Positions 41,783-53,646 of a stretch of DNA of 64,000 bases are shown one piece after another. How positions within the stretch are numbered: the first letter of the stretch is position 1; each line of letters begins with the position of its first letter. The stretch is from an uncultured Pseudomonadota bacterium (GTDB lineage Bacteria > Pseudomonadota > Gammaproteobacteria > Burkholderiales > JALYOK01). The DNA is taken from the NCBI GenBank assembly GCA_902826775.1, contig CADEHE010000005.1:62001-126000 (forward strand), written 5' to 3'. Position numbers and translations under genes: made by a program. The notes beneath the pieces were generated by a model. The model was not told the origin of the DNA, did no database searches, and was given only the letters and a program-made list of their open reading frames with translations.

Positions 41783-41866
41783 ATTGGGCAACGGCATCAG
41801 CGATGCCGAATAGGTAGAAGTACGGTGAAGCAGAAGTAATTGGAATTTTGTTAGGAGATTAAGGCA

Positions 41867-42298
41867 ATGGCAAATTTGATTCGTTTTGATCCGTTTGAAG
41901 ACCGTTTTGAAGATGTGGTGCGTGGCATGTTGCGCCCGTTCGTGGGCGCTGCGCCGGTAACGGGGGAAACAGCAGTTGCGGTGCGAATGGACGTCAGCGA
42001 GAACGAGAACGCTTACGTCGTGAAAGCGGAAATGCCGGGCATCAAGCGCGAAGATATCAATGTGTCGATCGAAGGCAGCCAAGTCTCGATCAGCGCCGAG
42101 TCCAAGCGCGAGAAAGAAGTGAAGAGCGGCGATCGGGTGCTGCGCAGCGAGCGCTATTACGGCAAAGTCTATCGCGCCTTTACGCTGGCGCAGGAAGTGG
42201 ACGAGCAGAACGCAAGCGCGAAGTACGCAGACGGTGTGCTCGAGCTAGTGTTGCCGAAGAAAGCGGCTGCGGCCACCAAGAAGCTAACCATACAGTGA
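41867..42298 (+). CDS. Small heat-shock protein, Hsp20/alpha-crystallin family
   Basis: 143-aa ATP-independent holdase. N-terminus MANLIRFDPFEDRFEDVVRG, alpha-crystallin domain about 40-135 with VVKAEMPGIKREDINVSIEG and the C-terminal A-x-x-x-G-V-L-E-L motif YADGVLELVLPKK. Ribosome site AGGAGAT. Own sigma-32-type promoter and terminator, so a single-gene heat-shock unit. Confidence 0.95.
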   Translation: MANLIRFDPFEDRFEDVVRGMLRPFVGAAPVTGETAVAVRMDVSENENAYVVKAEMPGIKREDINVSIEGSQVSISAESKREKEVKSGDRVLRSERYYGKVYRAFTLAQEVDEQNASAKYADGVLELVLPKKAAAATKKLTIQ

Positions 42299-42322
42299 CG
42301 TAGTAAAGTTGTAGACGAACAC

Positions 42323-42352
42323 AACGGCGGTCGATTCGGGGCCGCCGTTTTC
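42323..42352 (+). terminator. Rho-independent terminator of hsp20
   Basis: AACGGCGG pairs with CCGCCGTT around an 11-base loop, followed by TTTTCTTG. Confidence 0.88.
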
Positions 42353-42476
42353 TTGTTCCGGAAGAGCGCTGGCGCCTAGCGCATGCTCTTCGCTGCGCTC
42401 ACTCTCCGCGCAGCCACGCCAGGCCGAAGCCTCTCCATCGACGCGCTGTGCGCAGGCGCAAAATCGGCGCTGCTAG

Positions 42477-43406
<930 letters not shown>

Positions 43407-43488
43407 ACGGACGAGCAAAATTCAAAGACGAGTTTTCGCTCAGCGACGCAGCGCGCGTAATTTGTCCCGGACGCCGCGAACCGCTGGC

Positions 43489-44163
43489 GTGGGCAACGCG
43501 GAAATAGGTAAAGCTTGGGCCGCGCCCACGCCGCGTTGTTACATCTTCGATCTCGACAACACGCTGCACGATGCCAGCGCGGGTGTCTTTCCGCAGATCA
43601 ACTCCGCCATGACGCGCTATTTGCGCGAGCACTTAGGCTTTGCAGGGGATGAGGCAGATCGCTTGCGCGTGCATTACTGGCGCCGCTACGGCGCCACGCT
43701 CGGTGGGCTGATGCGCCATCATGGCACCGATCCGCATCACTTTCTGCGCGAGACTCATACTTTTCACGATCTGGAGAGTCTGCTGGTGAGCAGCACAGTG
43801 TTGCTGCGCGCGCTGCGTCGCTTGCCACGGCGCAAGCTGATTTTTTCCAACGCGCCAATGCACTACGTGGAGGCGGTGTTGTCGGCGCTGGGAATCGCGC
43901 GCTTGTTTCGCGTCGTGCACTGCATCGAACACACCGGCTTTCGCCCTAAGCCGCACTTGCACGGCTTTCGCCGCTTGGTCGGGCGGGCTCGGCTTGATCC
44001 GCGGCGCTGCGTATTCATCGACGACAGCAGCGAGAACCTGCGCGCCGCAAAAGCACTGCATATGCAAACCGTTCTCATATCTAGGCGTATGCAGAAGCGC
44101 TTGTACATCAATAACTGCTTGGGAAATCAAAGACAATTCGCCCAATTCTTGCGCCGCAGCTAG
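43489..44163 (+). CDS. HAD-superfamily phosphatase, pyrimidine 5'-nucleotidase type
   Basis: About 224 aa from a GTG at 43489; a TTG at 43462 is possible and no strong ribosome site is seen. HAD motif I FDLDNTLHDASAG, motif II FSNAP, motif III Lys in GFRPKPHLHGF, motif IV FIDDSSENLRAAK. Subfamily resembles the SDT1-like nucleotidase that follows argB in many betaproteobacteria. Confidence 0.88.
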   Translation: MGNAEIGKAWAAPTPRCYIFDLDNTLHDASAGVFPQINSAMTRYLREHLGFAGDEADRLRVHYWRRYGATLGGLMRHHGTDPHHFLRETHTFHDLESLLVSSTVLLRALRRLPRRKLIFSNAPMHYVEAVLSALGIARLFRVVHCIEHTGFRPKPHLHGFRRLVGRARLDPRRCVFIDDSSENLRAAKALHMQTVLISRRMQKRLYINNCLGNQRQFAQFLRRS

Positions 44164-44346
44164 AGCATTTGAGCGTTGTCAAAATAAATCCAATTAACCG
44201 GATATTAGGAACCTAGCACATTCGGTCTAGGCCGTTCGTGCCATGTGTTTCTCGCCGCCGCCCAAGCATAATCCATTTGCGCCCCTTAAGGAGTTCGGCG
44301 CCAGCGGAACAAACTGAACGGCTGTGGTATCCGAATTACGGAGATC

Positions 44347-44490
44347 ACACAGAGAAACAAAGACACAGAGGCCGCAGAGGCTTTTTTTCCCGATCACGTT
44401 TCGCTGCGTCGCAACTCCGATCACGCTACCCCTGGAGGGGCGCATGACAAGCTGCCTGGTACCTCTGCGCGTCTCTGTGTCTTTGTCCCA
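44347..44490. repeat. Long-range inverted repeat element
   Basis: ACAAAGACACAGAGGCCGCA (from 44357) and, 90 bp on, TGCGCGTCTCTGTGTCTTTG (from 44466) are imperfect inverses of about 28 bases. A run of seven T follows the first arm. The element overlaps the 3' end of the DUF4166 gene, whose last 20 or so codons it encodes. Confidence 0.65.
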
Positions 44491-45104
44491 GTTGCGGCGA
44501 GCCGATTCGGCTCGACCCAGCCTCGGTAGTGAATCAACGGCGCCGACCACGGCAAGCGTATCTCGATGTCGAAGGCGAAACGTCCGTCCTGGACGCGTTC
44601 TTCGGCTTTGAGCTGCGGCCAGAGAAAGCGCGGAATTGGGACGCCGCCCACACGCATAGCAAGAATCTCGAACCGCAATGCGCCGTCTCGCTCTCCCAGA
44701 CCCAACTCGAAGCGCACGCCCCAGCGGAAGCGTTCGACGACCGCGGGCTGCGCCGGCGCGAGTTCGCGCTTAACCAGCGCCGGTTCAAGATGCGTCAGGA
44801 TTGGCGCGGAGGCAAAGCGCCGGTGCCAGATTTCGCGTCCGCCATCCGCGACGATGGTAATGGTTGTGGCGAGCGCGCGCCCTGCGGCCGGAAACGCGAA
44901 CATCCAGCCCACGAAGCGCGCCAGGACGCTGCCGCCGCGGTCGATGTCGGCGTAGCCGAAAGCAACCAGCGCGTCAGTCACCGCGTGTACCTTTTGTAGA
45001 GCGTCGCCCGCGCGCCAAGGCCGCATGCGCGTGCGCGATTTTGAAGCATTGATCGCCGCGAGCGCAAAAAGCGGCAGTCTGGCGCCGTAGAGATGCCTAT
45101 TCAT
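44421..45104 (-). CDS. DUF4166 protein with repeat-derived C-terminus
   Basis: 227 aa from the ATG at 45104, overlapping the epimerase stop by eight bases. DUF4166 features: FVGWMFAFPAAGRALATTITI, EIWHRRF, ALRFEILAMRVGGVPIPRFLWP and IEIRLPWSAPLIHYRGW. The family normally ends soon after the RGW segment; here a tail (GTKTQRRAEVPGSLS...) is translated from the inverted-repeat element. Often fused or adjacent to TIGR01777 epimerases. Function unknown. Confidence 0.82.
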   Translation of the reverse strand: MNRHLYGARLPLFALAAINASKSRTRMRPWRAGDALQKVHAVTDALVAFGYADIDRGGSVLARFVGWMFAFPAAGRALATTITIVADGGREIWHRRFASAPILTHLEPALVKRELAPAQPAVVERFRWGVRFELGLGERDGALRFEILAMRVGGVPIPRFLWPQLKAEERVQDGRFAFDIEIRLPWSAPLIHYRGWVEPNRLAATGTKTQRRAEVPGSLSCAPPGVA

Positions 45105-46581
45105 GGCGCAGCCCACTGCGATTCGCGACGAGATCGCGCAGCGCATCGTCCAAGCGCGGAAAGCGGAAGCGATAGCCGATACTCATCAAGCGCGCAGGCA
45201 CGACGCGCTGGCCTTCCACCAACAGCAGCGCCATCTCGCCGAAAGCGATGCGGATCAACTTGCCGGGCAGCGCGGGCCACAGCGGCCGGCGCAGATTGCG
45301 CGCGAGCGCGGCGGAGAACTTCTTGTTCGTGGCAGCTTCCGGCGCCACGACGTTGAACGCGCCGTGCATTTGTGCGTCTTCGAGCGCTTGCTCCACGACT
45401 GCGACGACATCGCTGATGTGCACCCACGGCATCCACTGCGCGCCGCCGCCGAATGGTGCGCCCAGTCCACCGCGAAATACCAGCAGCAAGCGCGCAAGCA
45501 GTCCGCCGTCGCCCAGCACCAAGCCCAAGCGCAGCAGCGCCACGCGCATGCCAAGATCTTCGGCCGCGCATGCCTCGCGTTCCCATGCGCGGCACATGCG
45601 CGCGGGAAAGTCGTCGCCGCCGGGGCCATCTTCAACGAATGCATTGGACGGATGCACGCCATACCAGCCGACCGCCGATGCATTGACTAGCACGCTTGGC
45701 CGTGTGATTTGCTGTGCGAGCCAATGGACCAGCGCGCGCGTGGTGCCCACGCGGCTCTCGACCAGCAGCGCTTTGCGCGCGGAGGTCCACGGGCGCGTGG
45801 CTACCGGTGCGCCGGCTAGATTGACGGTCGCATGGAAGGCCTCGCTCGGAGCGATTTCCTCGAGCGCAGTGACCACGCGCGCATAAGGCCCATACATCCT
45901 GCGCGCTTTCGACGGGTCGCGTGCCCAAACGGTGAGTTGCTCGCCGCGTTCGATCAAGCGACGGCATATTGCCGTGCCAAGAAAGCCGGTTGCGCCGACC
46001 ACCAGGATAGAGCGCGGCGCCGCGTTCGCCGCAATGCGCACTTCGGATTGCTGCCACCACGGCAAGCGTGCCAGCCTCCATGCGGCCAGCCCGTCGCGCA
46101 CGCCCCAGGCGGCCGCACCAAAGGCGAACACACTCAGCAGCCACGACCACGGGCCCCGCTCAGTCCACACAAGTGCTGAAGGCGCGGCGGCAGCGAGCCA
46201 CCACATCGGCACCAGCCAAGTAAGCAATACGCCGTAGTTGAGGGCCATGAGCGTGTGTAGCACGCGCTCGCTCGCGCTCAAGGTGCGCGTGCGATCTTCT
46301 TCGACGAAATCGGCCAGAGTGATGAGTAACTCAAGCGCCAGCAAGGCCAGCAGCAAGACGGCCAGCGCTCCCGTTACGTGCAGCCAAGCGCATGCGAGGA
46401 ATACCGGTGCGTACAACAGCCCGCGCGCACTATGCAGCGCCAACTCGCGCCGCGCGGCGTACTTGCGCGGCAAGCGCGCACCGAGTTCGTGGTTCCATAG
46501 GTTGTCCCAGGCGCCGAGCAGCGCTTGCACCGTGATAAGAAGGTAGAACGCGAGATCAAGGGATGCGAGGGTCTTGGCCAT
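45097..46581 (-). CDS. TIGR01777-family NAD-dependent epimerase fused to N-terminal membrane domain
   Basis: 494 aa. The N-terminal about 165 residues have four hydrophobic segments (DoxX-like/SRPBCC-free membrane module). The epimerase starts about residue 193: ILVVGATGFLGTAICRRLIERG (NAD loop), VNLAGAPVATRPWTSARK, SAVGWYGVHPS (active Tyr), MPWVHISDVVAVV. The usual family member is about 300 aa and soluble, so this is a fusion. Likely regulated by the GbsR/MarR protein through the palindrome just upstream. Confidence 0.88.
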   Translation of the reverse strand: MAKTLASLDLAFYLLITVQALLGAWDNLWNHELGARLPRKYAARRELALHSARGLLYAPVFLACAWLHVTGALAVLLLALLALELLITLADFVEEDRTRTLSASERVLHTLMALNYGVLLTWLVPMWWLAAAAPSALVWTERGPWSWLLSVFAFGAAAWGVRDGLAAWRLARLPWWQQSEVRIAANAAPRSILVVGATGFLGTAICRRLIERGEQLTVWARDPSKARRMYGPYARVVTALEEIAPSEAFHATVNLAGAPVATRPWTSARKALLVESRVGTTRALVHWLAQQITRPSVLVNASAVGWYGVHPSNAFVEDGPGGDDFPARMCRAWEREACAAEDLGMRVALLRLGLVLGDGGLLARLLLVFRGGLGAPFGGGAQWMPWVHISDVVAVVEQALEDAQMHGAFNVVAPEAATNKKFSAALARNLRRPLWPALPGKLIRIAFGEMALLLVEGQRVVPARLMSIGYRFRFPRLDDALRDLVANRSGLRHE

Positions 46582-46604
46582 GACGGATATCCTTAAATAC
46601 TGTT

Positions 46605-46624
46605 ATTTCAGTCAACACAGAAAT
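46605..46624. promoter_or_regulatory. Operator-like palindrome upstream of the epimerase gene
   Basis: ATTTCAGTCAACACAGAAAT, 24 bases before the epimerase start. It differs from the copy at 47207 only in the central two bases. Confidence 0.75.
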
Positions 46625-46651
46625 TAATGCGTAAAAAATTTTGCCTAGTCT

Positions 46652-47182
46652 TCACGAGCCGCCGCTGACGAAGCGGGCGACCTTCGCGCCTAGCTTCATC
46701 ATGCGCAGCAGCGTCTGGCGCGGCAGGGTTCTGAGTTCGGCGTACCAGCCGCTCATCAGTTCCACCGATGCCAGCATCTGCTCGAGGCGACCCTTCACAT
46801 CGCGCGTCGTATTCGGGTCGTCTTCCGCTTCGCGCACGCACTGGCGCAGCAACGCGATAGTCGGGTCGAGTTCGCGCTTCTTGCGCTCTTCGATTATGGT
46901 GGTCACTAACTCCCAAACGTCTTTGCGGGTCTCAAAATGGTCGCGCCGGTCGCCGAGAACGTGAGCGATCTGGGCCAGGCCCCAGCCCTGCAACTCGCGC
47001 AAAGACGTGCTTACATTGGAGCGCGCGATCGACAGGGTTTCGGCGATCTCGTCAGCTGTGAGCGGCGCGGGCGAGAGGTACAGCAGGGCATGAATTTGCG
47101 CCACGGAGCGGTTGACGCCCCAGCGGGCGCCCATTTCACCCCAATGAACGACAAACTTCTCCATAACGGGTGTGAGTTTCAT
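46652..47182 (-). CDS. GbsR/MarR-family transcriptional regulator
   Basis: 176 aa. The N-terminus KFVVHWGEMGARWGVNRSVAQIHALLYL is the GbsR pattern. The winged helix (LTADEIAETLSIARSNVSTSLRELQGWGLA) and the C-terminal helical part with RDHFETRKDVWELVTTIIEERK follow. Palindromes lie upstream of this gene and of the next gene, so autoregulation plus control of the epimerase/DUF4166 genes is likely. Inducer unknown. Confidence 0.9.
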   Translation of the reverse strand: MKLTPVMEKFVVHWGEMGARWGVNRSVAQIHALLYLSPAPLTADEIAETLSIARSNVSTSLRELQGWGLAQIAHVLGDRRDHFETRKDVWELVTTIIEERKKRELDPTIALLRQCVREAEDDPNTTRDVKGRLEQMLASVELMSGWYAELRTLPRQTLLRMMKLGAKVARFVSGGS

Positions 47183-47206
47183 AAGTGGCCTTATCGCCTG
47201 TCTGAT

Positions 47207-47226
47207 ATTTCAGTCATGACAGAAAT
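47207..47226. promoter_or_regulatory. Operator-like palindrome upstream of the GbsR gene
   Basis: ATTTCAGTCATGACAGAAAT, palindromic in 9 of 10 pairs, 24 bases before the regulator start, the same distance as the copy at 46605 from the epimerase start. Confidence 0.8.
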
Positions 47227-47296
47227 ATATGCCAAAACTTCGTTAAGATCAAGTCGCGGCTGCGAGCGTCGATTGACCGTCGCGAAAGCGCCTGAC

Positions 47297-48454
47297 CTAG
47301 CGCTGCGAAACCCCCAACAAGCCCATCATCACCCGGCCGAAGCTGTAGGCGATCCAGGCGCTGGCGCGTTGCAGCACGGGACGGCGCTTCCAGTCTTGCG
47401 GTTTGACGGGGCGCGCGCCTTCGTCGAGCGCACGCTGCAAGCTTGCGCGTAGCTGCGCCGCGAATGCCCGGTCGTGCACTACGATGTTGGCTTCGCGTGA
47501 CAAGAGCAAGCTGAACGGATCGATGTTGGACGAACCGACCGTCGCCCAATGTTGGTCGACCACGGCGACTTTGGCGTGCATGAAACTCTTGTGATATTCG
47601 AAGATCTCCACGCCTGCATCGAGCAGACTGCCGTATAGCGCGCGCGCCGCGTAGTGTAGCCACACGTACTCGACGCGGGCCTGCAGCAGCAAAATCACGC
47701 GCACGCCGCGCTGCGCGGCATCGCTCAGTGCGCGCCGAAAAGAGATACCGGGGAAAAAGTACGCGCAGGCGATGATTATCTCGTGCTGTGCGCTGTCCAG
47801 CGCTTCCAAGTACGCTTCTTCAATGTCGCTGCGATGAATGAGATTATCGCGCACCAACAGCGCGGCACGATGCGGTCCTTTGTCCTCCAGCTCGATCACT
47901 TCCGGCAAAGTCGAATGCCAGCGGCGTTGCGCGTAGATTAGGCTGAGAAGACGCCATAAGTGGTGCACGGTATAGCGCACCTCCTCCAGCAGCGGGCCTT
48001 CGATTTGCACCGCGTAGTCGTAACGCGGCGGCGTGTGGCGCGGCGTGTAATTGTCGTCGATGATGTTGATGCCGCCGACGAATGCGATGCGCCCGTCGAT
48101 CAGCACCATTTTGCGATGCATGCGCCGCAAACGGCTGCGGCGCGAAATGCCGCGTTCGGAATCGGGTCGAAAGATGATGATCTGCACGCCGGCCTCGCGC
48201 ATATCGTCCACCATCGCTTGCGGCAGGTAGTCGCGCGAACCGAAACCGTCTACGACGACGTAACATTGCACGCCGCGCAGTGCGGCCATCTTCAACGCAT
48301 AGGCGATGCTCTGGCCGGTGTCGTCGAAAGAAAAGATGTAAGTCTGCAGGTGAACTTCATGGCGCGCGGTGCGGATAGCCGTTTCCAGCGCGGGGAAATA
48401 CTGCGTGCCGTTTTCAAGCAGCGTGATGGTATTGCCCGCGATGAAATCCGGCAT
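47297..48454 (-). CDS. clsB: Cardiolipin synthase (phospholipase D type, ClsB-like)
   Basis: 385 aa with two HKD motifs: MHRKMVLIDGRIAFVGGIN and SFMHAKVAVVDQHWATVGSSNID. The first half LENGTQYFPALETAIRTARHEVHLQTYIF is typical of bacterial Cls. No N-terminal membrane segments, as in ClsB. Last gene of a run beginning at fmdB; next to an EEP-family gene, as in E. coli ybhP-clsB. Confidence 0.9.
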   Translation of the reverse strand: MPDFIAGNTITLLENGTQYFPALETAIRTARHEVHLQTYIFSFDDTGQSIAYALKMAALRGVQCYVVVDGFGSRDYLPQAMVDDMREAGVQIIIFRPDSERGISRRSRLRRMHRKMVLIDGRIAFVGGINIIDDNYTPRHTPPRYDYAVQIEGPLLEEVRYTVHHLWRLLSLIYAQRRWHSTLPEVIELEDKGPHRAALLVRDNLIHRSDIEEAYLEALDSAQHEIIIACAYFFPGISFRRALSDAAQRGVRVILLLQARVEYVWLHYAARALYGSLLDAGVEIFEYHKSFMHAKVAVVDQHWATVGSSNIDPFSLLLSREANIVVHDRAFAAQLRASLQRALDEGARPVKPQDWKRRPVLQRASAWIAYSFGRVMMGLLGVSQR

Positions 48455-48500
48455 GCGTTACCTATGGAGTGTTTTGCCCGGCGGCAAAACATGAAATCGG

Positions 48501-49253
48501 TTATATCGGACTGACCCGGGCGGATAGCGCCGAATGATCCGACAAGCGCGCCCATTGTTGACCCGCCAGCAAGCGCGTTTGTCCGACTCTTACCCCGCGC
48601 ACATAGATGCGATCCAGACGCAGCAACGGGAAGCTGGATGGGAAGCTGCGCGCCGGGCGCCCGCGCGTCATTTCGAATACTTCGCGCACTTGCAAACGTT
48701 CGCGCAGCACGCGACTCGCGCCCTGCTGCCAATCGTTGAAATCGCCGGCAATCACGAGAGGGGATTCGGGCGGCACCATGCGCTCGATGCGGTCGCACAT
48801 CATCTCGATCTGCTTGCGCCGGCCGCGCACCGTCAAGCCCAGGTGCACGCATACCGCGTGCAGCCATTCTTTCCAGCCGGGGATCGCGATCACACAATGC
48901 AGCAAGCCGCGGCTTTCGAACGCGTGCGCGGAAACGTCTTCGTTTTCCGAGGAAATGATGGGAAAGCGGCTGAGGATGGCATTGCCGTGGTGGCCCTCGT
49001 CGTACACCGCGTTCTTGCCGTAGCGAAACTCGCTCCAGACCGAGTCGGCGAGAAATTCGTATTGCGGCATAGCGGGATAGTTTTCGTGGCGCAAGCCGTG
49101 GCCCTCGTGCGCGCCGTGCACTTCCTGTAAGAAAATCAAGTCGGACTTTAGATGCCGGAGCTGATCGCGCACTTCGTGCAGCACCATGCGCCGGTTAAAG
49201 TTAGAGAAGCCTTTGTGGATGTTGTAGGTCGTGATGTGCAGCGACTCAGTCAT
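48501..49253 (-). CDS. Endonuclease/exonuclease/phosphatase family protein (YbhP-like)
   Basis: 250 aa of the EEP fold. TYNIHKGFSN, FLQEVHG, VIAGDFNDW and LSDHSALSARV are the four conserved metal/phosphate-binding segments. The gene is placed directly before clsB as in other proteobacteria, so a link to phospholipid turnover is plausible. Confidence 0.9.
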   Translation of the reverse strand: MTESLHITTYNIHKGFSNFNRRMVLHEVRDQLRHLKSDLIFLQEVHGAHEGHGLRHENYPAMPQYEFLADSVWSEFRYGKNAVYDEGHHGNAILSRFPIISSENEDVSAHAFESRGLLHCVIAIPGWKEWLHAVCVHLGLTVRGRRKQIEMMCDRIERMVPPESPLVIAGDFNDWQQGASRVLRERLQVREVFEMTRGRPARSFPSSFPLLRLDRIYVRGVRVGQTRLLAGQQWARLSDHSALSARVSPI

Positions 49254-49304
49254 GGCAGCAAATGAGTATTCTCTCTAGCGCCAACCCCGGCTGACATCAT
49301 TCTA

Positions 49305-49802
49305 TCAATTCCGCGATTGGCCCGACGGCGCGATCGGAATTTGGTGTGCCGGCTCGCGCGCCTGCGCCTGCCGGCGCGGCAAGTCCAAGATAACCTGTCG
49401 ATTGGTCCAGGAGAACACCTTGTCCGCCGCTTGCTGCCAGGGCAGCCATTGATAGGCCAAGTGCTCGCGTGGCGCGATGGTGATGGCGAGCGGCTCGGCA
49501 ACGAGCAGGCCGAAAACGTGCTCCGTGTTCTGCGTCACTCCCGGTGCGTAGCGGTGGCGCCACATCGGATAGATTTCGTAGACATTCTGGGTTTGCCAAT
49601 CGGTAAGGGTGTGCTGCTGCGCATCCAAACCGGTTTCTTCGCGCAGCTCGCGCACCGCCGTCTCGCGCAGCGCTTCGCCTTCATCCTGACTGCCGGTCAC
49701 CGACTGCCAGAAACCGGGCCGGTCGGCGCGTTCCAGCAGCAAGACCTGTAAGTCGGGTGTGTGTATGCACACCAGCACGGAGATCGGGATTTTGTGGCTC
49801 AT
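49305..49802 (-). CDS. nudB: Dihydroneopterin triphosphate pyrophosphatase-type Nudix hydrolase
   Basis: 165 aa from the ATG at 49802. Opening KIPISVLVCIHTPDLQVLLLERAD and Nudix box GEALRETAVRELREETGL are NudB-like. NudB removes pyrophosphate from dihydroneopterin triphosphate in folate synthesis. The place near aspS is the usual one in beta- and gammaproteobacteria. The C-terminal about 20 residues are variable. Confidence 0.9.
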   Translation of the reverse strand: MSHKIPISVLVCIHTPDLQVLLLERADRPGFWQSVTGSQDEGEALRETAVRELREETGLDAQQHTLTDWQTQNVYEIYPMWRHRYAPGVTQNTEHVFGLLVAEPLAITIAPREHLAYQWLPWQQAADKVFSWTNRQVILDLPRRQAQAREPAHQIPIAPSGQSRN

Positions 49803-49831
49803 GCTGCGCGCCAGCAGACGAGGTTCTTGGC

Positions 49832-50914
49832 CTAGCGGGCGAGGACTTGTTTTGCGCGCGCATACTGCGGCGGATACGCGGCCTCCGCGCCGAGCGCTGT
49901 TGCTGCGTGCCACGCCCAGCGCGGGTTGTAAAGCATGCTGCGCGCCAGCGCGATGAGATCGGCTTGCCCGAGCTGCAGAATTTTTTCCGCCTGTTGCGGC
50001 TCGGTGATCATGCCCACCGCCATGGTCGGCATTTTGGTCGCCAGCTTCACGCCGTGAGCAAAGCCGACGTTGTAGCCGGGGCCGGTCTTCATATCCTGGT
50101 GCGGCACCAAGCCACCGCTGGTGACATCCATGAAATCGCAGCCGACTTCTTTCAGGCGCAGCGAAAACGCGACGGTTTGATCCAAGTCCCAACCGTCCGG
50201 CGCCCAATCGGTGGCTGACACGCGCACGCCAAGCGGCTTGTGCTGCGGCCAGGCCGCGCGCATGGCGGCGAACACTTCCAGTGGAAAGCGCAGGCGATTG
50301 TCCAAGCTACCGCCGTATTGGTCAGTGCGCTTGTTAGTCAGCGGCGAGAGAAACTGGTGCAGCAAATAGCCGTGGGCGGCGTGCAGTTCCAACAGATCGA
50401 ATCCCGCGCGGCCGCTGCGCTGCACGCTCTCGACGTACTTAGCTTTGAGCGCGCCCAGCTCGTCGATACTGAGTGCGTGCGGCACTTGCGACTTGTCCGA
50501 ATAGGGCAGTGCGGAGGGCGCGACGATAGTCCACGGTTTTTCCTCCGGCGGCAGCGGCGTGTTGCCGCGCCACGGCTCGGTCACCGCTGCCTTGCGGCCG
50601 GCATGGCCGATCTGCAGACCGATCTTCGCGCTGCCGTATGTATGGCAGTGATCGACGATGCGTTTCCACGCCGCTTCGTTGGCGTCGGAGTACAAGCCGG
50701 TGCAGCCGTAGGCGATGCGGCCGCGCGGCTCGATGTTGGTCGCTTCCGCGATCACCAACCCTACGCCGGAGACGGCCAATTGGCCCAAGTGCGCCAAATG
50801 CCAATCGTTCGGCGTGCCATCCTGGGCCGAGTACTGGCACATGGGCGAGACAACTATTCTGTTTGGAAGCGATAGTTCTCGCAGTATGTAGGGGGTAAAG
50901 AGTTGTGCGGTCAT
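49832..50914 (-). CDS. NADH:flavin oxidoreductase, old yellow enzyme (YqjM class)
   Basis: 360-aa FMN-binding TIM barrel. LPNRIVVSPMCQYSAQDG has the YqjM-class Cys, IGHAGRKA the His/His-equivalent pair, ELHAAHGYLLHQFLSP and TNKRTDQYGGS the conserved centre, RSMLYNPRWAWHAA the C-terminus. Reduces activated C=C bonds of enones; natural substrate unknown. 30 bases upstream of nudB, an insertion into the otherwise standard aspS-nudB order. Confidence 0.94.
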   Translation of the reverse strand: MTAQLFTPYILRELSLPNRIVVSPMCQYSAQDGTPNDWHLAHLGQLAVSGVGLVIAEATNIEPRGRIAYGCTGLYSDANEAAWKRIVDHCHTYGSAKIGLQIGHAGRKAAVTEPWRGNTPLPPEEKPWTIVAPSALPYSDKSQVPHALSIDELGALKAKYVESVQRSGRAGFDLLELHAAHGYLLHQFLSPLTNKRTDQYGGSLDNRLRFPLEVFAAMRAAWPQHKPLGVRVSATDWAPDGWDLDQTVAFSLRLKEVGCDFMDVTSGGLVPHQDMKTGPGYNVGFAHGVKLATKMPTMAVGMITEPQQAEKILQLGQADLIALARSMLYNPRWAWHAATALGAEAAYPPQYARAKQVLAR

Positions 50915-50978
50915 GGTTCGAATAGTTAGAGGTTGGATGGGACTTGGGTCGAGGGCAGGCGTGAACGCATGCGCGTGG

Positions 50979-51191
50979 CTAGCCTGGCGTCACATAGTAC
51001 GCGAGGGTGAGCACCACCAGACCGCCTACCGGGATCAGCAGCGCCAGCCATTTCAACACGTTCACGAGCGGGCGCTCGGCGCGTTCGCCCGCGCGCGAGC
51101 GGCGCACCATAATCAGCACCGGGAACATCAACGCGACAAAAACAAAATACGCGGCAAAGAACGTGATCAATCTGCCGCTGAAGTCTTGCAC
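50979..51191 (-). CDS. Small two-helix membrane protein, unknown (70 aa)
   Basis: GTG start preceded by AGGAAGTAG; only 13 bases after aspS. Two hydrophobic segments (LITFFAAYFVFVALMFPVLIM and about 45-68) flank a basic loop (RRSRAGERAERPLVN). No family recognised. It sits in the fmdB-clsB run and seems co-transcribed. Confidence 0.75.
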   Translation of the reverse strand: MQDFSGRLITFFAAYFVFVALMFPVLIMVRRSRAGERAERPLVNVLKWLALLIPVGGLVVLTLAYYVTPG

Positions 51192-51204
51192 CTACTTCCT
51201 GCCT

Positions 51205-52998
<1,794 letters not shown>

Positions 52999-53038
52999 AA
53001 ATAGGCACTTTGTGAAGTTCTTGTTGGTGCGGCTCAAA

Positions 53039-53620
53039 TCAGTGGCTTGGCGCCACCGACCCCATCGATAGCACGTACTTTAGAGCCGCGTCGACTTTGA
53101 TATCCAGTTCAATCAGGTGGCGTTTCTCAACAATGAGAAAGTAGCCACTGGTTGGATTCGGTGTCGTCGGCACATAGACGTTGACGCAGCCAGCCGGCAA
53201 GTGCTGCGCTACTTCTCCACCCGGTTCACCCGTGACGAATGCGATCGTCCAGGCGTCGTTGTGGGGAAAGCGCACCAGCACGGCCTTGCGAAACGCCTTG
53301 CCGTCCGTAGCGAAGACGGTATCGGACACTTGCTTGACGCCGCCGTAAATCGATTTCACCACCGGGATGCGCGCGAGCAAGCTTTCCCACATCTCGATCA
53401 ATTGCTGGCCAAGGAAGTTCGCCGCGAAAACCCCGGTCAGCAACACCAGCGCCAGCGTCAGCAGCAAACCCATGCCCGGGATGTGCAAGCCGAACCATGC
53501 CTCCGGGCGCAGCGCCTGCGGCAGCAGGTTGTCCATGGTGTTGATGACCAGCATGAACACCCAAACCGTGATGACCAGCGGGACCAGCACCAGCAGGCCC
53601 GTGATGAAGTACTTCTTCAT
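53039..53620 (-). CDS. DUF502 family membrane protein
   Basis: 193 aa. Two N-terminal membrane segments ([20 protein letters not shown] and about 50-75) and conserved [15 protein letters not shown] and GYFLIVEK motifs. Found between fmdB and aspS in many betaproteobacteria. Function unknown. Confidence 0.92.
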   Translation of the reverse strand: MKKYFITGLLVLVPLVITVWVFMLVINTMDNLLPQALRPEAWFGLHIPGMGLLLTLALVLLTGVFAANFLGQQLIEMWESLLARIPVVKSIYGGVKQVSDTVFATDGKAFRKAVLVRFPHNDAWTIAFVTGEPGGEVAQHLPAGCVNVYVPTTPNPTSGYFLIVEKRHLIELDIKVDAALKYVLSMGSVAPSH

Positions 53621-53646
53621 GCGAATATTGCCGCGCCGGCCGCCGG

